From Acidobacteriaceae bacterium (lineage in GTDB: Bacteria; Acidobacteriota; Terriglobia; Terriglobales; Acidobacteriaceae): a DNA stretch of 64,000 nucleotides. Positions 19,682-31,538 of this stretch are shown in pieces; position 1 is the first letter of the stretch; the number at the start of each line of letters is the position of its first letter. The position numbers and the translations under genes were made by a program. Below the pieces are notes generated by a model. It had not been told where the DNA came from. It worked only from the letters and a program-made list of their open reading frames with translations, and made no database searches. Location: positions 186,001-250,000 of the forward strand of contig JAOAPN010000014.1 in NCBI GenBank assembly GCA_025462885.1. The letters are read 5' to 3'.

Positions 19682-20635
19682 ATGCAACAGTCAGACCAGG
19701 CTTCCGGGAACGTCAGAGTCGTGCGGGAGTTTTGCGCCTATCTGCAGGTGGAGAAGGGGATGCGCCCGGCGACCGTCGAGGCGTACCGCCGCGATCTGGA
19801 GCAGCTTGCCGAGCACGTGGAAGGGCGCAACGGGCTGCTGGTGGGGACGACCCAGGCGGATGTGAGCGGATTTATGGAAGGGCTTCGATCGCATGGGGTG
19901 GAGTCGCGGTCGGTGGCGCGGAAGGTGAGCGCGCTGCGGGGATTCTTCCGCTGGCTGCTGCTGGATAAGCGGATTTCACACGATCCGACGGTGAATGTGG
20001 AATCACCGTCGAGCTGGAAGATCCTGCCGAAGTCGCTGGCGGAGAGCGAAGTGGAGGAGATGCTGGAGCGGACGGGTTCGGCTGCGCGCGCTGCCGACGC
20101 GGATGGACTGGCGCTGCGGGACCACGCGATTCTGGAGTTGCTGTATGCCGGAGGGCTGCGGGTCGGGGAGATCTGCGCTCTGCGGGAGGAGGATCTGCAT
20201 CTGGACCAGGCTCGGGTGCAGGTTCGCGGCAAGGGCGACAAGGAGCGGATCGTGCCGCTGGGGGTTCGCGCGATCGCTGCGCTGGAGCGGTATATCTCGC
20301 TGGGACGACCCGGGCTGGTCAAGAGCGGGGTGTTCGCCCGGGCTCTGTTTCTAAGTGTCCGGGGAAATGCGCTGACGCGGCAGTGGGTTTGGGAGATGGT
20401 GCGGAGCGTCTCCGGGCCGGGACCGAAGGCGAGTCCGCACAAGCTACGCCATAGCTGTGCGACCCATATGGTGGAGCATGGAGCGGATTTGAGGAGCGTT
20501 CAGACTTTGCTGGGTCATGCCGATATTGCTACGACCCAGGTGTATACGCATGTGGCGCTGGGGCATCTGAAATCGGTGCATCGGGCGCATCATCCGCGGG
20601 GGAAGAGACGGCAGTTGGTAGTGAGTAGTTGTTAG
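19682..20635 (+). CDS. xerD: Site-specific tyrosine recombinase, XerD-like
   Basis: 317 residues. N-terminal SAM-like core-binding domain (about 10-100) and catalytic domain with the full tyrosine-recombinase set: Arg160 (GGLRVGE), Lys184 (RGKGDKE), His253 and Arg256 (HKLRH), His279 (LLGHADI) and nucleophile Tyr288 (QVYTH). Length and motif spacing match Xer recombinases that resolve chromosome dimers at dif, rather than phage integrases. A second Xer gene follows after 24 bases. XerC and XerD assignments are by resemblance only. A tail of about 12 residues past the usual end is present. Confidence 0.85.
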   Translation: MQQSDQASGNVRVVREFCAYLQVEKGMRPATVEAYRRDLEQLAEHVEGRNGLLVGTTQADVSGFMEGLRSHGVESRSVARKVSALRGFFRWLLLDKRISHDPTVNVESPSSWKILPKSLAESEVEEMLERTGSAARAADADGLALRDHAILELLYAGGLRVGEICALREEDLHLDQARVQVRGKGDKERIVPLGVRAIAALERYISLGRPGLVKSGVFARALFLSVRGNALTRQWVWEMVRSVSGPGPKASPHKLRHSCATHMVEHGADLRSVQTLLGHADIATTQVYTHVALGHLKSVHRAHHPRGKRRQLVVSSC

Positions 20636-20659
20636 TTGTGAGTTAGGACGGGGCTGCGG

Positions 20660-21649
20660 ATGGGTTTAAGCGAGGACGACCGGAAGACGGAGATGAATGA
20701 GTTCGCGGAGCGTTTTCTGGCGATGCTTGCGAATGAGCGCGGATCGTCTGAGCATACGGTCCGGGCCTATGCGCGGGAGGTGCGGAACTTTGTCGCGTAC
20801 CTCGAAGAGACGCTGGGCAAGGATGGCGGGATCGCGACGGTCGAACATCTACATATTCGAGCTTATCTGGCGGTGTTGTACGAGCGGGGGCTGACGAAGG
20901 CGAGTGCGGCGCGGGCGTTGGCGGCGGTGCGGAGCTGGTTCAAGTGGCTGGCGAAGGAGGGCAAGGTGGTGCAGAATCCGGCGCTGCTGGTGAGCACTCC
21001 CAAGCGGCCGCTGCATCTGCCTCGAGTTCCGAGTATGGAGGAGGTAAACCGGGTTCTGGACTCACTGGAAGGGGCTGGGTCTGACGCCGACGCCAAGGAT
21101 AAAGGAGAGACGGCGGCTTGGCCGGAGCGGGATCGGGTGATCTTCGAACTGCTGTACGGGTGTGGGATACGGAACTCCGAGCTGGTGGGGCTCAACATGG
21201 AGCATGTCCGGTGGAAGGACGATGCGATCCTGGTGCGGGGCAAGGGTAAGAAGGAACGGCTGGTTCCGCTGGGGGATGAAGCTGCGGCTGCGCTGCGAGT
21301 GTTTCTGCCGCTGCGGGAGACGAAGCTCGCCGCCGCCGGTAAAGGGAAGCTGATTCATGATGGGCCGCTGGTGACGAATCTGCGGATGCGCGGAGATTGC
21401 CGTCTTACGACCCGGAGCGTGGGGCGGATAGTGAAGTCGATTGCGCTCAGCCGGGGGCTGGCGGCGGATGTCCATCCGCATACGCTGCGTCATGCGTTTG
21501 GGACGCACATGCTGGAAGAGGGAGCGGATCTCCGGGCGATCCAGGAGATGCTGGGGCATGAGCGGTTGTCGACGACGCAGCGGTATACGCAGTTGACCGT
21601 GGGTCAGGTGCAGCGGGTGTACGACGAGACGCACCCGCGGGCGAAGTAG
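20660..21649 (+). CDS. xerC: Site-specific tyrosine recombinase, XerC-like
   Basis: 329 residues with the same two-domain layout as the preceding gene. Catalytic residues: Arg171 (CGIRNSE), Lys195 (RGKGKKE), His274 and Arg277 (HTLRH), His300 (MLGHERL), Tyr309 (QRYTQ). An insertion of about 15 charged residues sits between the two domains (about 138-153). ATG 20660 is used; ATG 20693 with a purine-rich site is possible. Probably co-transcribed with xerD; together they likely make the heterotetramer acting at dif. No phage or transposon genes flank them. Confidence 0.85.
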   Translation: MGLSEDDRKTEMNEFAERFLAMLANERGSSEHTVRAYAREVRNFVAYLEETLGKDGGIATVEHLHIRAYLAVLYERGLTKASAARALAAVRSWFKWLAKEGKVVQNPALLVSTPKRPLHLPRVPSMEEVNRVLDSLEGAGSDADAKDKGETAAWPERDRVIFELLYGCGIRNSELVGLNMEHVRWKDDAILVRGKGKKERLVPLGDEAAAALRVFLPLRETKLAAAGKGKLIHDGPLVTNLRMRGDCRLTTRSVGRIVKSIALSRGLAADVHPHTLRHAFGTHMLEEGADLRAIQEMLGHERLSTTQRYTQLTVGQVQRVYDETHPRAK

Positions 21650-21686
21650 CGGGTAAGGAAGCCCATCGTAACGTCAACCACTTGAG

Positions 21687-21730
21687 ACCCCACCCATACG
21701 CGATGAGACTGCGCATGAATGGGGCACCCA
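21687..21730. repeat. Intergenic palindromic repeat, family 2, copy B
   Basis: ACCCCACCCATACGC, loop GATGAGACT, GCGCATGAATGGGGCACCC. Same arm and loop design as 16271-16310, with compensated changes in the arms. It lies between the convergent xerC and rhodanese genes. Confidence 0.65.
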
Positions 21731-21781
21731 GAGTTGGTCTCTGGCTTAGCCCTTCCGCAGTTTCGGAATTTGCGTAAGTGG

Positions 21782-22108
21782 TTAGTAGAGCGGGATGGTC
21801 TGATCGATGCTGCGGGACCAGGCGTCTATGCCGCCGGCGAGCGACTGGGCGTGCTCGAAGCCCTGGTTGCGGAGCCACATGGCGACGGAAAGCGAACGCT
21901 GTCCGTGATGACAGAGGACGACGATGGGTTGGTCGGGATCGAGTTCGGTGTGGGCGCGGGAGGTGACGTCCCCCATGGGCATCAGGAGCGCTCCGGGAAG
22001 GCTGGCGGTCTGGGCCTCCCAGGGCTCTCGGACATCGAGCAGAACGGGGGGCTGGGGGGAATCGCGCTGCTGCAGATAGGCCTGGGCGGTAATCTCTGGA
22101 TCGAGCAT
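21782..22108 (-). CDS. Single-domain rhodanese-like protein
   Basis: 108 residues, one rhodanese domain. The active-site loop is VVLCHHGQRS with catalytic Cys66, and LLDVREPWE near 23-31 and GGIDAWSR near the end are standard. GlpE/PspE-type proteins move sulfur from thiosulfate or persulfides to thiophilic acceptors. No signal peptide, so cytoplasmic. Acceptor unknown. It diverges from the NtrC-type regulator gene across about 250 bases in which I see no further gene. Confidence 0.9.
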   Translation of the reverse strand: MLDPEITAQAYLQQRDSPQPPVLLDVREPWEAQTASLPGALLMPMGDVTSRAHTELDPDQPIVVLCHHGQRSLSVAMWLRNQGFEHAQSLAGGIDAWSRSIDQTIPLY

Positions 22109-22361
22109 AGTGCCAAGGATACTTCAGGTGTTGCGGTGGTTCCAGCTCCGGAAAAAGGCTTTCAGACGCAAGCTAGAGGAATTCCTGTGAAATTAGAAGG
22201 TATTTGGATGCCAAAAGGTATCTTCCGCGGTGCTCTTCGCACGCTTATAAGCGATGCTTGCCAGTACACTTACTGATAGCTTGCATCCAACGAATATCGG
22301 GCGATACGAAAGCTTTGATTCGGGATTTGAGCGGCGGTGCACTGGGCCCTGGATCGTAACA

Positions 22362-23843
22362 ATGTTGGCCCGTGTGGTTGGAGGAAGATTGGAAAAGGTA
22401 CTCATTGTTGAGGACGAACTGCACGCCCGGACGGGGCTTACCGAGCTGATTGAAAGCTGGGGCTACCAGGCTGAGGGCGCTGCAGACGGGGTGGAGGGGC
22501 TGGAACGCATCGTGCAGTGGTCTCCGGCGATCGTCGTGACCGACCTCAAGATGCCCCGCATGGATGGCATGGAACTGCTGACGCGGATTGGCGAATTGCC
22601 GCGGCGTGTCGTGGTGATTATGTTGACGGCCCAGGGGTCGATCGAATCGGCCGTCGATGCCATGCGGATGGGCGCGTACGACTATATCCCCAAGCCGGTG
22701 GACCCGATTCGGCTGCGGACGATTCTGCAGAACGCGAGCCGCCAGCGCGAGTCGGATGTCGAGTTGGAGGTCACACGGCGTCAGTTGCGGGATACAGGCA
22801 AGCTGGGACCCTTGGTGGGGACGTCGCCGCAGATGAAGTCGATCTTCTCGCTCATTGAACGGGTTGCCCCGTCGAACGTAAGCGTTCTGGTAACCGGGGA
22901 GAGCGGCACCGGGAAAGAACTTGTCGCTCGGGCGCTGCATGAGTTGAGCGCGCGCCGGAACAAGCCATTCGTGGCGGTCAACTGCGCGGCTATTCCGGAG
23001 ACGCTGATAGAGAGCGAGATCTTCGGCCACGAAAAGGGCTCCTTTACCGGAGCGCTGGAGCGGCGGGCAGGATGCTTCGAGCTTGCCGAAGAGGGCACGC
23101 TCCTGCTGGACGAGATCGGCGAGATGCCAGCGGCCACGCAGGCCAAGCTGCTGAGGGTTCTTGAGGACCGGAAACTGCGGCGCCTAGGAAGCAAGGTGGA
23201 GACGCCGGTGGACGTGCGCGTGGTGGCGGCGACGAACCGCGATCCGGAGCAGGCCGTCGCCAACGGGGAGCTGCGGGGTGATCTTTACTACAGGCTGAAC
23301 GTCTTCAATATCCAGATGCCTCCTCTGCGCGAGCATCCCGAGGATGTGCAGGCGATAGCAGATCAGATGATCCAGGACATGAACGAGCGGCATCATTGTA
23401 AAGTCTCGGGCATGAAGGATACGTTTTTGAAGCGCCTGATCGAGTACCAATGGCCGGGCAACGTGCGCGAGCTGCGCAACACGATCGAGCGGGCGACGAT
23501 CCTGGCGGGAGCCGGACTGATCGGCGTCGAACACCTGCCGGCGCACTTCGGAGAGCCGGGCTTTGCTCCGCTGGCGAGCCGTTCACGGCAACCGGGCAGG
23601 GACTCGGGCGTTCGCGATCTGGAAGCGATCAAGGCGGAGGCGCAGCGGATTCTGGATGACCGCCGCACCGTCCATGTGGAGGTTGGGACCACCGTGAATG
23701 AGGCGGAGAAGCAACTGATTCTGAAGACGCTGGAGTCCACCCACAACAACAAGACGAGGGCGGCAGAGATCCTGGGTATTAGCTCGAAGACCCTGCAAAA
23801 TAAGTTGAAGGAGTACAACAGTGCAGCGGAAGGCGCGGAGTAA
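22362..23843 (+). CDS. Sigma-54-dependent response regulator, NtrC family
   Basis: About 493 residues in three parts. Receiver domain (about 13-130) with acceptor aspartate in VTDLKMPRMDG (Asp61) and conserved lysine in YIPKPVDP. AAA+ domain (about 145-380) with Walker A GESGTGKE, sigma-54 contact loop GSFTGAL (a GAFTGA variant with Ala to Ser), and LLLDEIGEMP as Walker B. C-terminal Fis-type helix-turn-helix TRAAEILGISSKTLQNKL. Start: ATG 22362; TTG 22389 with GGAGG four bases upstream is a good alternative, whereas ATG 22254 gives an unlikely extension. Partner kinase follows 76 bases later. It would act with the sigma factor encoded at the right edge of this window. Confidence 0.92.
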   Translation: MLARVVGGRLEKVLIVEDELHARTGLTELIESWGYQAEGAADGVEGLERIVQWSPAIVVTDLKMPRMDGMELLTRIGELPRRVVVIMLTAQGSIESAVDAMRMGAYDYIPKPVDPIRLRTILQNASRQRESDVELEVTRRQLRDTGKLGPLVGTSPQMKSIFSLIERVAPSNVSVLVTGESGTGKELVARALHELSARRNKPFVAVNCAAIPETLIESEIFGHEKGSFTGALERRAGCFELAEEGTLLLDEIGEMPAATQAKLLRVLEDRKLRRLGSKVETPVDVRVVAATNRDPEQAVANGELRGDLYYRLNVFNIQMPPLREHPEDVQAIADQMIQDMNERHHCKVSGMKDTFLKRLIEYQWPGNVRELRNTIERATILAGAGLIGVEHLPAHFGEPGFAPLASRSRQPGRDSGVRDLEAIKAEAQRILDDRRTVHVEVGTTVNEAEKQLILKTLESTHNNKTRAAEILGISSKTLQNKLKEYNSAAEGAE

Positions 23844-23919
23844 CGCTGCAGCAACGGTACGACGGTAGAACGGTAGACTGGGTGGCGGAAGTGACGCAAG
23901 CGCGGGTCGGGGAAGACGA

Positions 23920-25947
23920 ATGCGGCTAAAGACCAAGTTGGTGCTTGCAGTATCGGGCCTGACGTTTGCGATCGTACTGGTGCTCTCATTCCTTTTCGTG
24001 GCGGAGTTGCTGCGTCAAAGGATTGAGCAGACCGCCGCTGCGAATGGGGTGCTGGCCCAGGAAGTTCTGCTGATGACACGGCAGGCGGTCGAGCAGGGTT
24101 TCAAGGAGCATCCTCCCGCGGATCGCAGTGACGAAGCCCTGCATGCGGCGGTGGTAGACGCGCTGCGGAGCAACGATGCGCTGGCCAATGTGATGAATGC
24201 TGTGGTTCGCTACTCCCCCACGGTGGAGGATGTCAGCGTGACGGATGCCCATAGGGTGACACTGCTCAGCACGGACCCGGATGAGCTGGATCAGCCCTCG
24301 AGTTTCCGGACGAGCCTGAACGCGGTGCGGGACGGCGGGGTGTTCTACCAGGTAAGGCAGGTCTTCGGAAAACCGCGGGTGCTGGATTTGACGCAGTCGC
24401 TGGACCGGAATGGAAGTCCGTTTCTGGCAGTGCATGTGGGCGTACGGTCGACTTTTTTGAGGGCATCCTACACTCCCTGGCTGACGACGGCGGCGATCTT
24501 TGCGCTGCTGGCAGGATTTGCGTCACTGGTAGCGGCGGGGTTGCTTGCGAACCTCGCGCTGCTTCCGATCGAGCAGATCAGCCGCAAGCTGGAGCGGTTA
24601 ACGCTGGTGTCGGGGTTGAGCGGCGATGAGGCTGCCCCGCTGATGCTGAAGGCTGGCAGCACCGGAAGCGATGCCGTGGTGCGCGTGACCAAGACTATCG
24701 ACCGGCTCGGCGAGCAGATGCGCACGAAGGAGGCCGGGTACACGGCGCTGCAGGCTAATCTGAACCAGATGCTGGATACGTTGCGGGATGGGGTGCTGCT
24801 GTTTACGGCGGACCGGCGGGCGGTCATGGTCTCGGATGCGGTGGAGAACTTCGTAAGCCGGAGGGACAGCGACGAGAAGGGGCAGATGGTTGGGCTGCTG
24901 CTGGAGGAGATCTTCGCGCCGGAGACGTCGCTGGGCAAGGTAGTCTTGGAGGCCTTTGCAAGCGGACGCGAGGTGATTGCGGAAGGCGTTACGCTGGAGG
25001 ACGGGCGGGAGGTTCAGATCTCGCTGGACCGCATCGGGGGCGGCGTTGGTGCGTCGAGTATGGGTACGTTGCTGACGCTGCGAGACACCGAGTCGGCACT
25101 TCAGTTGGGGCAGGAGCTGGAGGTCTCGCGGAGGCTTGCGGCGATCGGGCGGTTGACGGCCGGTGTCGGCCACGAGGTGAAGAATCCCATCAATGCGATG
25201 GTGGTACATCTGGAACTGCTGCGCGGAAAGCTGGCGATTGGCGACACGGTAGGGAATGGTGCAGGCGCGAGCGACGTATTTCGTGGAGCGCAGCGGCATG
25301 TTGAGATCCTGGCGGGAGAGATGCAGCGGTTGGATCGAGTGGTGCAGACGCTGGCAGACTTCTCGCGGCCGATGGAGTTGCATCTGCATGAGCAGGATCT
25401 TTGCAAGGTCGTGCGCTCGGTGATCGACCTGACCGGGCTGGAGATGGCAGAGAACAACGTCGAGGTCACGACCGAAATGCCACGGGACGCGGTGCTGGTT
25501 CGCGTGGATGGCGAGCAGATGCGCCAGGCGCTGCTGAACCTGCTCTTGAACGGAATGCAGGCCATGCCACAGGGTGGAGCGATGCGGGTGGCAGTACGGC
25601 GCGAGGGACAATTGGCAGTCGTTGAGGTGCAGGACCACGGTGTAGGTATACCGGCGGAGGTGTTACCGCGTATCTTCGAGTTGTACTTCACGACGAAGCC
25701 AAAGGGTAGTGGGATTGGGTTGGCTACGACATATCGGATTCTGCAGATGCACGGGGGCGCGATGGACGTGAGGTCTAATGCCGACCCGAACGCGCAGGAT
25801 CGCGGTACTACATTTACTCTGAAGGTTCCGGTGGCGGCAACAGGAAATGAAGCGCGCAAGACGGCTGCAGGGATCGCCCGCACTGCAGCACGGTTGGGAG
25901 GCGTCCGGGAGATGGACGCTGGAACGAAAGGCAGGGAGAACGTTTGA
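23920..25947 (+). CDS. Membrane sensor histidine kinase
   Basis: 675 residues. Membrane segments at about 7-30 and 188-212 enclose an extracytoplasmic sensor region of about 155 residues; a HAMP-like stretch and a PAS-like domain (about 275-395) follow. The HisKA box is GVGHEVKNPI with the phosphorylated histidine near 417. The ATPase domain shows NLLLNGMQAMP (N box), DHGVGIP and GSGIGLA (G boxes). This is the NtrB-like kinase class that pairs with sigma-54 activators, and it lies directly behind one. Ligand unknown. The stop overlaps the TTG start of the lipoprotein gene by four bases, suggesting the lipoprotein belongs to the signalling unit. Confidence 0.92.
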   Translation: MRLKTKLVLAVSGLTFAIVLVLSFLFVAELLRQRIEQTAAANGVLAQEVLLMTRQAVEQGFKEHPPADRSDEALHAAVVDALRSNDALANVMNAVVRYSPTVEDVSVTDAHRVTLLSTDPDELDQPSSFRTSLNAVRDGGVFYQVRQVFGKPRVLDLTQSLDRNGSPFLAVHVGVRSTFLRASYTPWLTTAAIFALLAGFASLVAAGLLANLALLPIEQISRKLERLTLVSGLSGDEAAPLMLKAGSTGSDAVVRVTKTIDRLGEQMRTKEAGYTALQANLNQMLDTLRDGVLLFTADRRAVMVSDAVENFVSRRDSDEKGQMVGLLLEEIFAPETSLGKVVLEAFASGREVIAEGVTLEDGREVQISLDRIGGGVGASSMGTLLTLRDTESALQLGQELEVSRRLAAIGRLTAGVGHEVKNPINAMVVHLELLRGKLAIGDTVGNGAGASDVFRGAQRHVEILAGEMQRLDRVVQTLADFSRPMELHLHEQDLCKVVRSVIDLTGLEMAENNVEVTTEMPRDAVLVRVDGEQMRQALLNLLLNGMQAMPQGGAMRVAVRREGQLAVVEVQDHGVGIPAEVLPRIFELYFTTKPKGSGIGLATTYRILQMHGGAMDVRSNADPNAQDRGTTFTLKVPVAATGNEARKTAAGIARTAARLGGVREMDAGTKGRENV

Positions 25948-26531
25948 ACGTGTACGGTGCAGGGATGAGGCGAGGCGGGGCTGCTGTTTTGTGCGCCTGC
26001 CTGTCATTGGGGCTTAGCGGATGTCTTCACAAGAAGGCGAGGGTATTCGTGCCTCCGACGAACTTCGCTCCCGTGGCCCTGAGTGTGCCCAACGAGGATG
26101 TCCAGCCATTGATCGAGAAGCCTGAAGTAGAGGCGCTTCCAGATCCCATTGCTGTCGCGGCGAGCCACCCGAGACCGCGGCGCAGACCGGTGCCTCGAAC
26201 GAATGCGGCTCCGGCCGCGAATGTGCCGCCCCAGGTGGCGACCGCAGAGGGACTGCCGGATGAGTCGGCGATCGGGGAACTGACGGCGGGTGGCGATGCG
26301 AATCCACAGCGACGCCAGGAGGCGGCCGATGTTATCGATTCGAATGAGAAGAGGCTGAAGGCGCTGTCGGCAAGGATTGTGAGCACGCAGCGATCGCAGG
26401 TCAGCAAGATACGGAATTTTCAACGGCAGGCAAAGCTGGCGCTGGACTCAGGGGACGCGGAAGGTGCGTTGACATTGGCTACCAAGGCGAAGCTGCTGCT
26501 CTATGATCTGGATCGCGGCGGCGGCAACTAG
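25944..26531 (+). CDS. Putative lipoprotein coupled to the histidine kinase
   Basis: 195 residues of unknown family. Lipobox LSGC with Cys27 after a hydrophobic leader, so a lipid-anchored envelope protein. A proline/alanine-rich middle (about 35-110) precedes a helical C-terminus (about 115-190) with KRLKALSARIVSTQRSQ and a repeated alanine/leucine pattern (LALDSGDAEGALTLATKAKL), resembling a TPR-like or coiled helix. Start TTG 25944 shares TTGA with the kinase stop and has AGGGAG five bases away. Hypothesis: an accessory envelope sensor for the kinase; nothing in the sequence proves this. Confidence 0.7.
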   Translation: MNVYGAGMRRGGAAVLCACLSLGLSGCLHKKARVFVPPTNFAPVALSVPNEDVQPLIEKPEVEALPDPIAVAASHPRPRRRPVPRTNAAPAANVPPQVATAEGLPDESAIGELTAGGDANPQRRQEAADVIDSNEKRLKALSARIVSTQRSQVSKIRNFQRQAKLALDSGDAEGALTLATKAKLLLYDLDRGGGN

Positions 26532-26648
26532 AGCAGATTTCCCACGCTGTAAAGTCGATTCCCGTACGCGAAGCGTCCAATACCCCACGAAGTGGCGCCT
26601 GCCCGGCGTCAGGGCGCCTTGGCACTTGCCTTTCTTCAGTTCAAAATG

Positions 26649-26680
26649 AAAGCCCAGAGTAATCGCTCTGGGCTTTCTCG
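26649..26680. terminator. Bidirectional terminator between lipoprotein and secA genes
   Basis: An 11-base perfect stem AAAGCCCAGAG / CTCTGGGCTTT around TAATCG, with A-rich bases before and T-rich bases after. It can serve both converging genes. Confidence 0.8.
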
Positions 26681-26697
26681 CTGTAGAGGTACGAGCG

Positions 26698-29760
<3,063 letters not shown>

Positions 29761-30433
29761 GGATGATTTCCTTAGGGCTTGGACGCGGAGAAGTCGCGGA
29801 AGAGGGTCTGGCGGAGGAGCCTGCCTGGGCTGAGCACGAGGCGAGCGGAGTACGGTTTCAAGTCAGGCCACTTGAGCCTGGGCGCAAAGACTATGCGCGC
29901 AGCAGGCTGGTGTAGTTGCTGACGGAGGTAGCGGCCCGTGCAGGGCGGCGCATAGTCCACACCGCGCGGTGGGCCGTCCATCCGGCGGAGTCAAGCCGTG
30001 TCGGGACAATAATATGGCTGGTGCTGCCGTCATGCGTGACAATTTCTCTTACGGGAAGAGAAGCTCCGCCGTTACGCTGGGATGCTCCACTGGGCCGCCG
30101 CGCGATGCCGTCGTTGACCAGTTGCAGGGTGAAATCGTCCCGCAACTGCACGGAGCAGAGCAGCAGCACCATAAACACGAGATGGGAGGAGCGGAGTCGC
30201 ATGAAAGAGTGTCCAGCGGACGGTTCTTCTATGGTACTCGAATCCGGGCTGGAATGTGGTGCCGAATTGTGGGGTTGCTGGGGTTCTGCGAATCGGACGA
30301 CTCTCGGAAGAGTCGATTTGTAGGGACTCACGGGAGACCGGATAATACGGATATCGTTCGCTGGACCGTTGGATTGAATCGCCAGCATTGGATCACGACC
30401 ACCGTGGGGCCGAAGGATAGGAAAGAAGGAACA
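29761..30433. other. Intergenic region upstream of secA and of the DUF3224 gene
   Basis: 673 bases between divergent genes. Besides the weak leader candidate at 29891-30202 there is no supported gene. Open frames on the plus strand here join the DUF3224 frame in phase but lack ribosome binding sites and family resemblance, so I treat them as untranslated. Promoters for both flanking genes must lie here. Confidence 0.5.
29891..30202 (-). CDS. Possible secreted small protein or leader upstream of secA
   Basis: 103 codons on the secA strand, 130 bases before the secA GTG start. The N-terminus looks like a short signal peptide (basic MRLRSSH then hydrophobic VFMVLLLCSVQL). The C-terminal part has AVWTMRRPARAATS and ends in SLLRA. 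No recognised family and only a weak ribosome binding site, so it may be chance. Its location invites comparison with SecM-type leader peptides that regulate secA by translation arrest, but the classic RAGP or RAPP end motif is not present. The frame continues upstream to 30388 without a better start. Confidence 0.35.
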   Translation of the reverse strand: MRLRSSHLVFMVLLLCSVQLRDDFTLQLVNDGIARRPSGASQRNGGASLPVREIVTHDGSTSHIIVPTRLDSAGWTAHRAVWTMRRPARAATSVSNYTSLLRA

Positions 30434-30952
30434 ATGGAGCGCATCCGCCTGAGTCTTTTAGTTGGCCTTGTCCTGATGTGTTCGGACGGGTCTTCGCTGG
30501 CAAAGTCCCAGGCTGTATCGAGCGTTCCAAAGGAGAGTGTGGCGATGACGAAACATGTGACCGGAGATTTCGACGTCAGGATGGTTCCGCAGGCGCAAGA
30601 GGCTGCGGGCGGAAGCGCAGCCCGGATGCTGCTGGATAAGACCTATCACGGTCCACTGGAAGCTACGGCCAAAGGCCAGATGCTCGCGGCGGGGACGGCG
30701 GTGAAGGATTCGGCAGGATATGTGGCTATCGAGCTGGTAAGCGGCACGCTCGCGGGGCATACGGGAACGTTTGTGCCGCAGCACTCGGCGACGATGAACC
30801 GCGGCGTACCCACGCTGAGCATCACGGTCGTGCCGGATTCGGGAACCGAAGAACTGGCTGGTTTAACCGGCAGGATGGATATCATCATCGCCAACGGAAA
30901 GCATTCTTACGTCTTTGACTACAGTCTGCCGGAAGGCGGAGCCGCAAAGTGA
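30434..30952 (+). CDS. Exported DUF3224-domain protein
   Basis: 172 residues from ATG 30434 (AGAAGGA upstream). Signal peptide about 1-24 (ending LAKS). The mature part is one DUF3224 domain: GDFDVRMVPQ, LDKTYHGPLEATAKGQML, YVAIELVSGTLAGHTGTFVPQH and GTEELAGLTGRMDI. This small beta-barrel family relates to allene-oxide-cyclase-like folds; its function is unknown. The stop overlaps the GTG start of the RidA-like gene by four bases, so the two secreted proteins are made together. Confidence 0.85.
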   Translation: MERIRLSLLVGLVLMCSDGSSLAKSQAVSSVPKESVAMTKHVTGDFDVRMVPQAQEAAGGSAARMLLDKTYHGPLEATAKGQMLAAGTAVKDSAGYVAIELVSGTLAGHTGTFVPQHSATMNRGVPTLSITVVPDSGTEELAGLTGRMDIIIANGKHSYVFDYSLPEGGAAK

Positions 30953-31482
30953 AGATCCGAACGGCAGTAGCTGCTCTATATATAGTCGGAACTCTTTCTG
31001 CCGGGGTTCTTCCGTCGGCAGGATGGGGGCAGTCGGGGCAGGTGATCCGCCGGGTGGGGCCGGAGAATGCCCGGATCAGCTCCGTAGTCTGGGTTGGGGA
31101 TACGCTGTACGTCTCTGGGACTATGGCACCAGTGGACTATCCGGCAGACCGGGCGAAAGGCACGCCCGCCGGCTACAAGGGAGACACCAGGGCGCAGGCC
31201 ATTGGAGCGATTCGGTCGATTGAGATTGTCCTGAAGCAGCAGGGCCTGGGCCTCGGGGATATCGTGCAGATGCAGGCCTTCCTGGTCGGAGATCCCGCCA
31301 AAGGCGGCGTCATGGATCGCGACGGCTGGGATGCGGCCTACAGCCAGTTCTTCGGGACTGAGGAACAGCCGAACAAGCCGGTTCGGGCGACCGTGCAGGT
31401 ATCGCGAACGGTGATTCCTACGGGGTTGATCGAGATTATGGTGGTTGCGGCGCGGTCGCGGGCGGCGAAGCCTGCGGAGTAA
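30949..31482 (+). CDS. Exported RidA/YjgF-family protein
   Basis: 177 residues; GTG start at 30949 overlaps the previous stop (GTGA). A signal peptide (about 1-28) precedes a full Rid domain: VWVGDTLYVSGTMAP, QAIGAIRSIEIVLKQQG, FLVGD and the C-terminal RATVQVSRTVIPTGLIEIMVVA, which retains the conserved arginine of RidA-type deaminases. Cytoplasmic RidA hydrolyses reactive imines; an exported version must have another substrate or role. Pairing with DUF3224 is unexplained. Confidence 0.85.
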   Translation: MKIRTAVAALYIVGTLSAGVLPSAGWGQSGQVIRRVGPENARISSVVWVGDTLYVSGTMAPVDYPADRAKGTPAGYKGDTRAQAIGAIRSIEIVLKQQGLGLGDIVQMQAFLVGDPAKGGVMDRDGWDAAYSQFFGTEEQPNKPVRATVQVSRTVIPTGLIEIMVVAARSRAAKPAE

Positions 31483-31538
31483 CCGACTCAAAGAAATAGC
31501 AGGTCCTCTGTGAGCAAAATTATGAGTGGCTTGCAGGA

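Noticed and set aside
19682..21649. Tyrosine recombinases as integrase of a genomic island
   Set aside because: No att-like repeats, tRNA, phage or transfer genes nearby; motif spacing is Xer-like.
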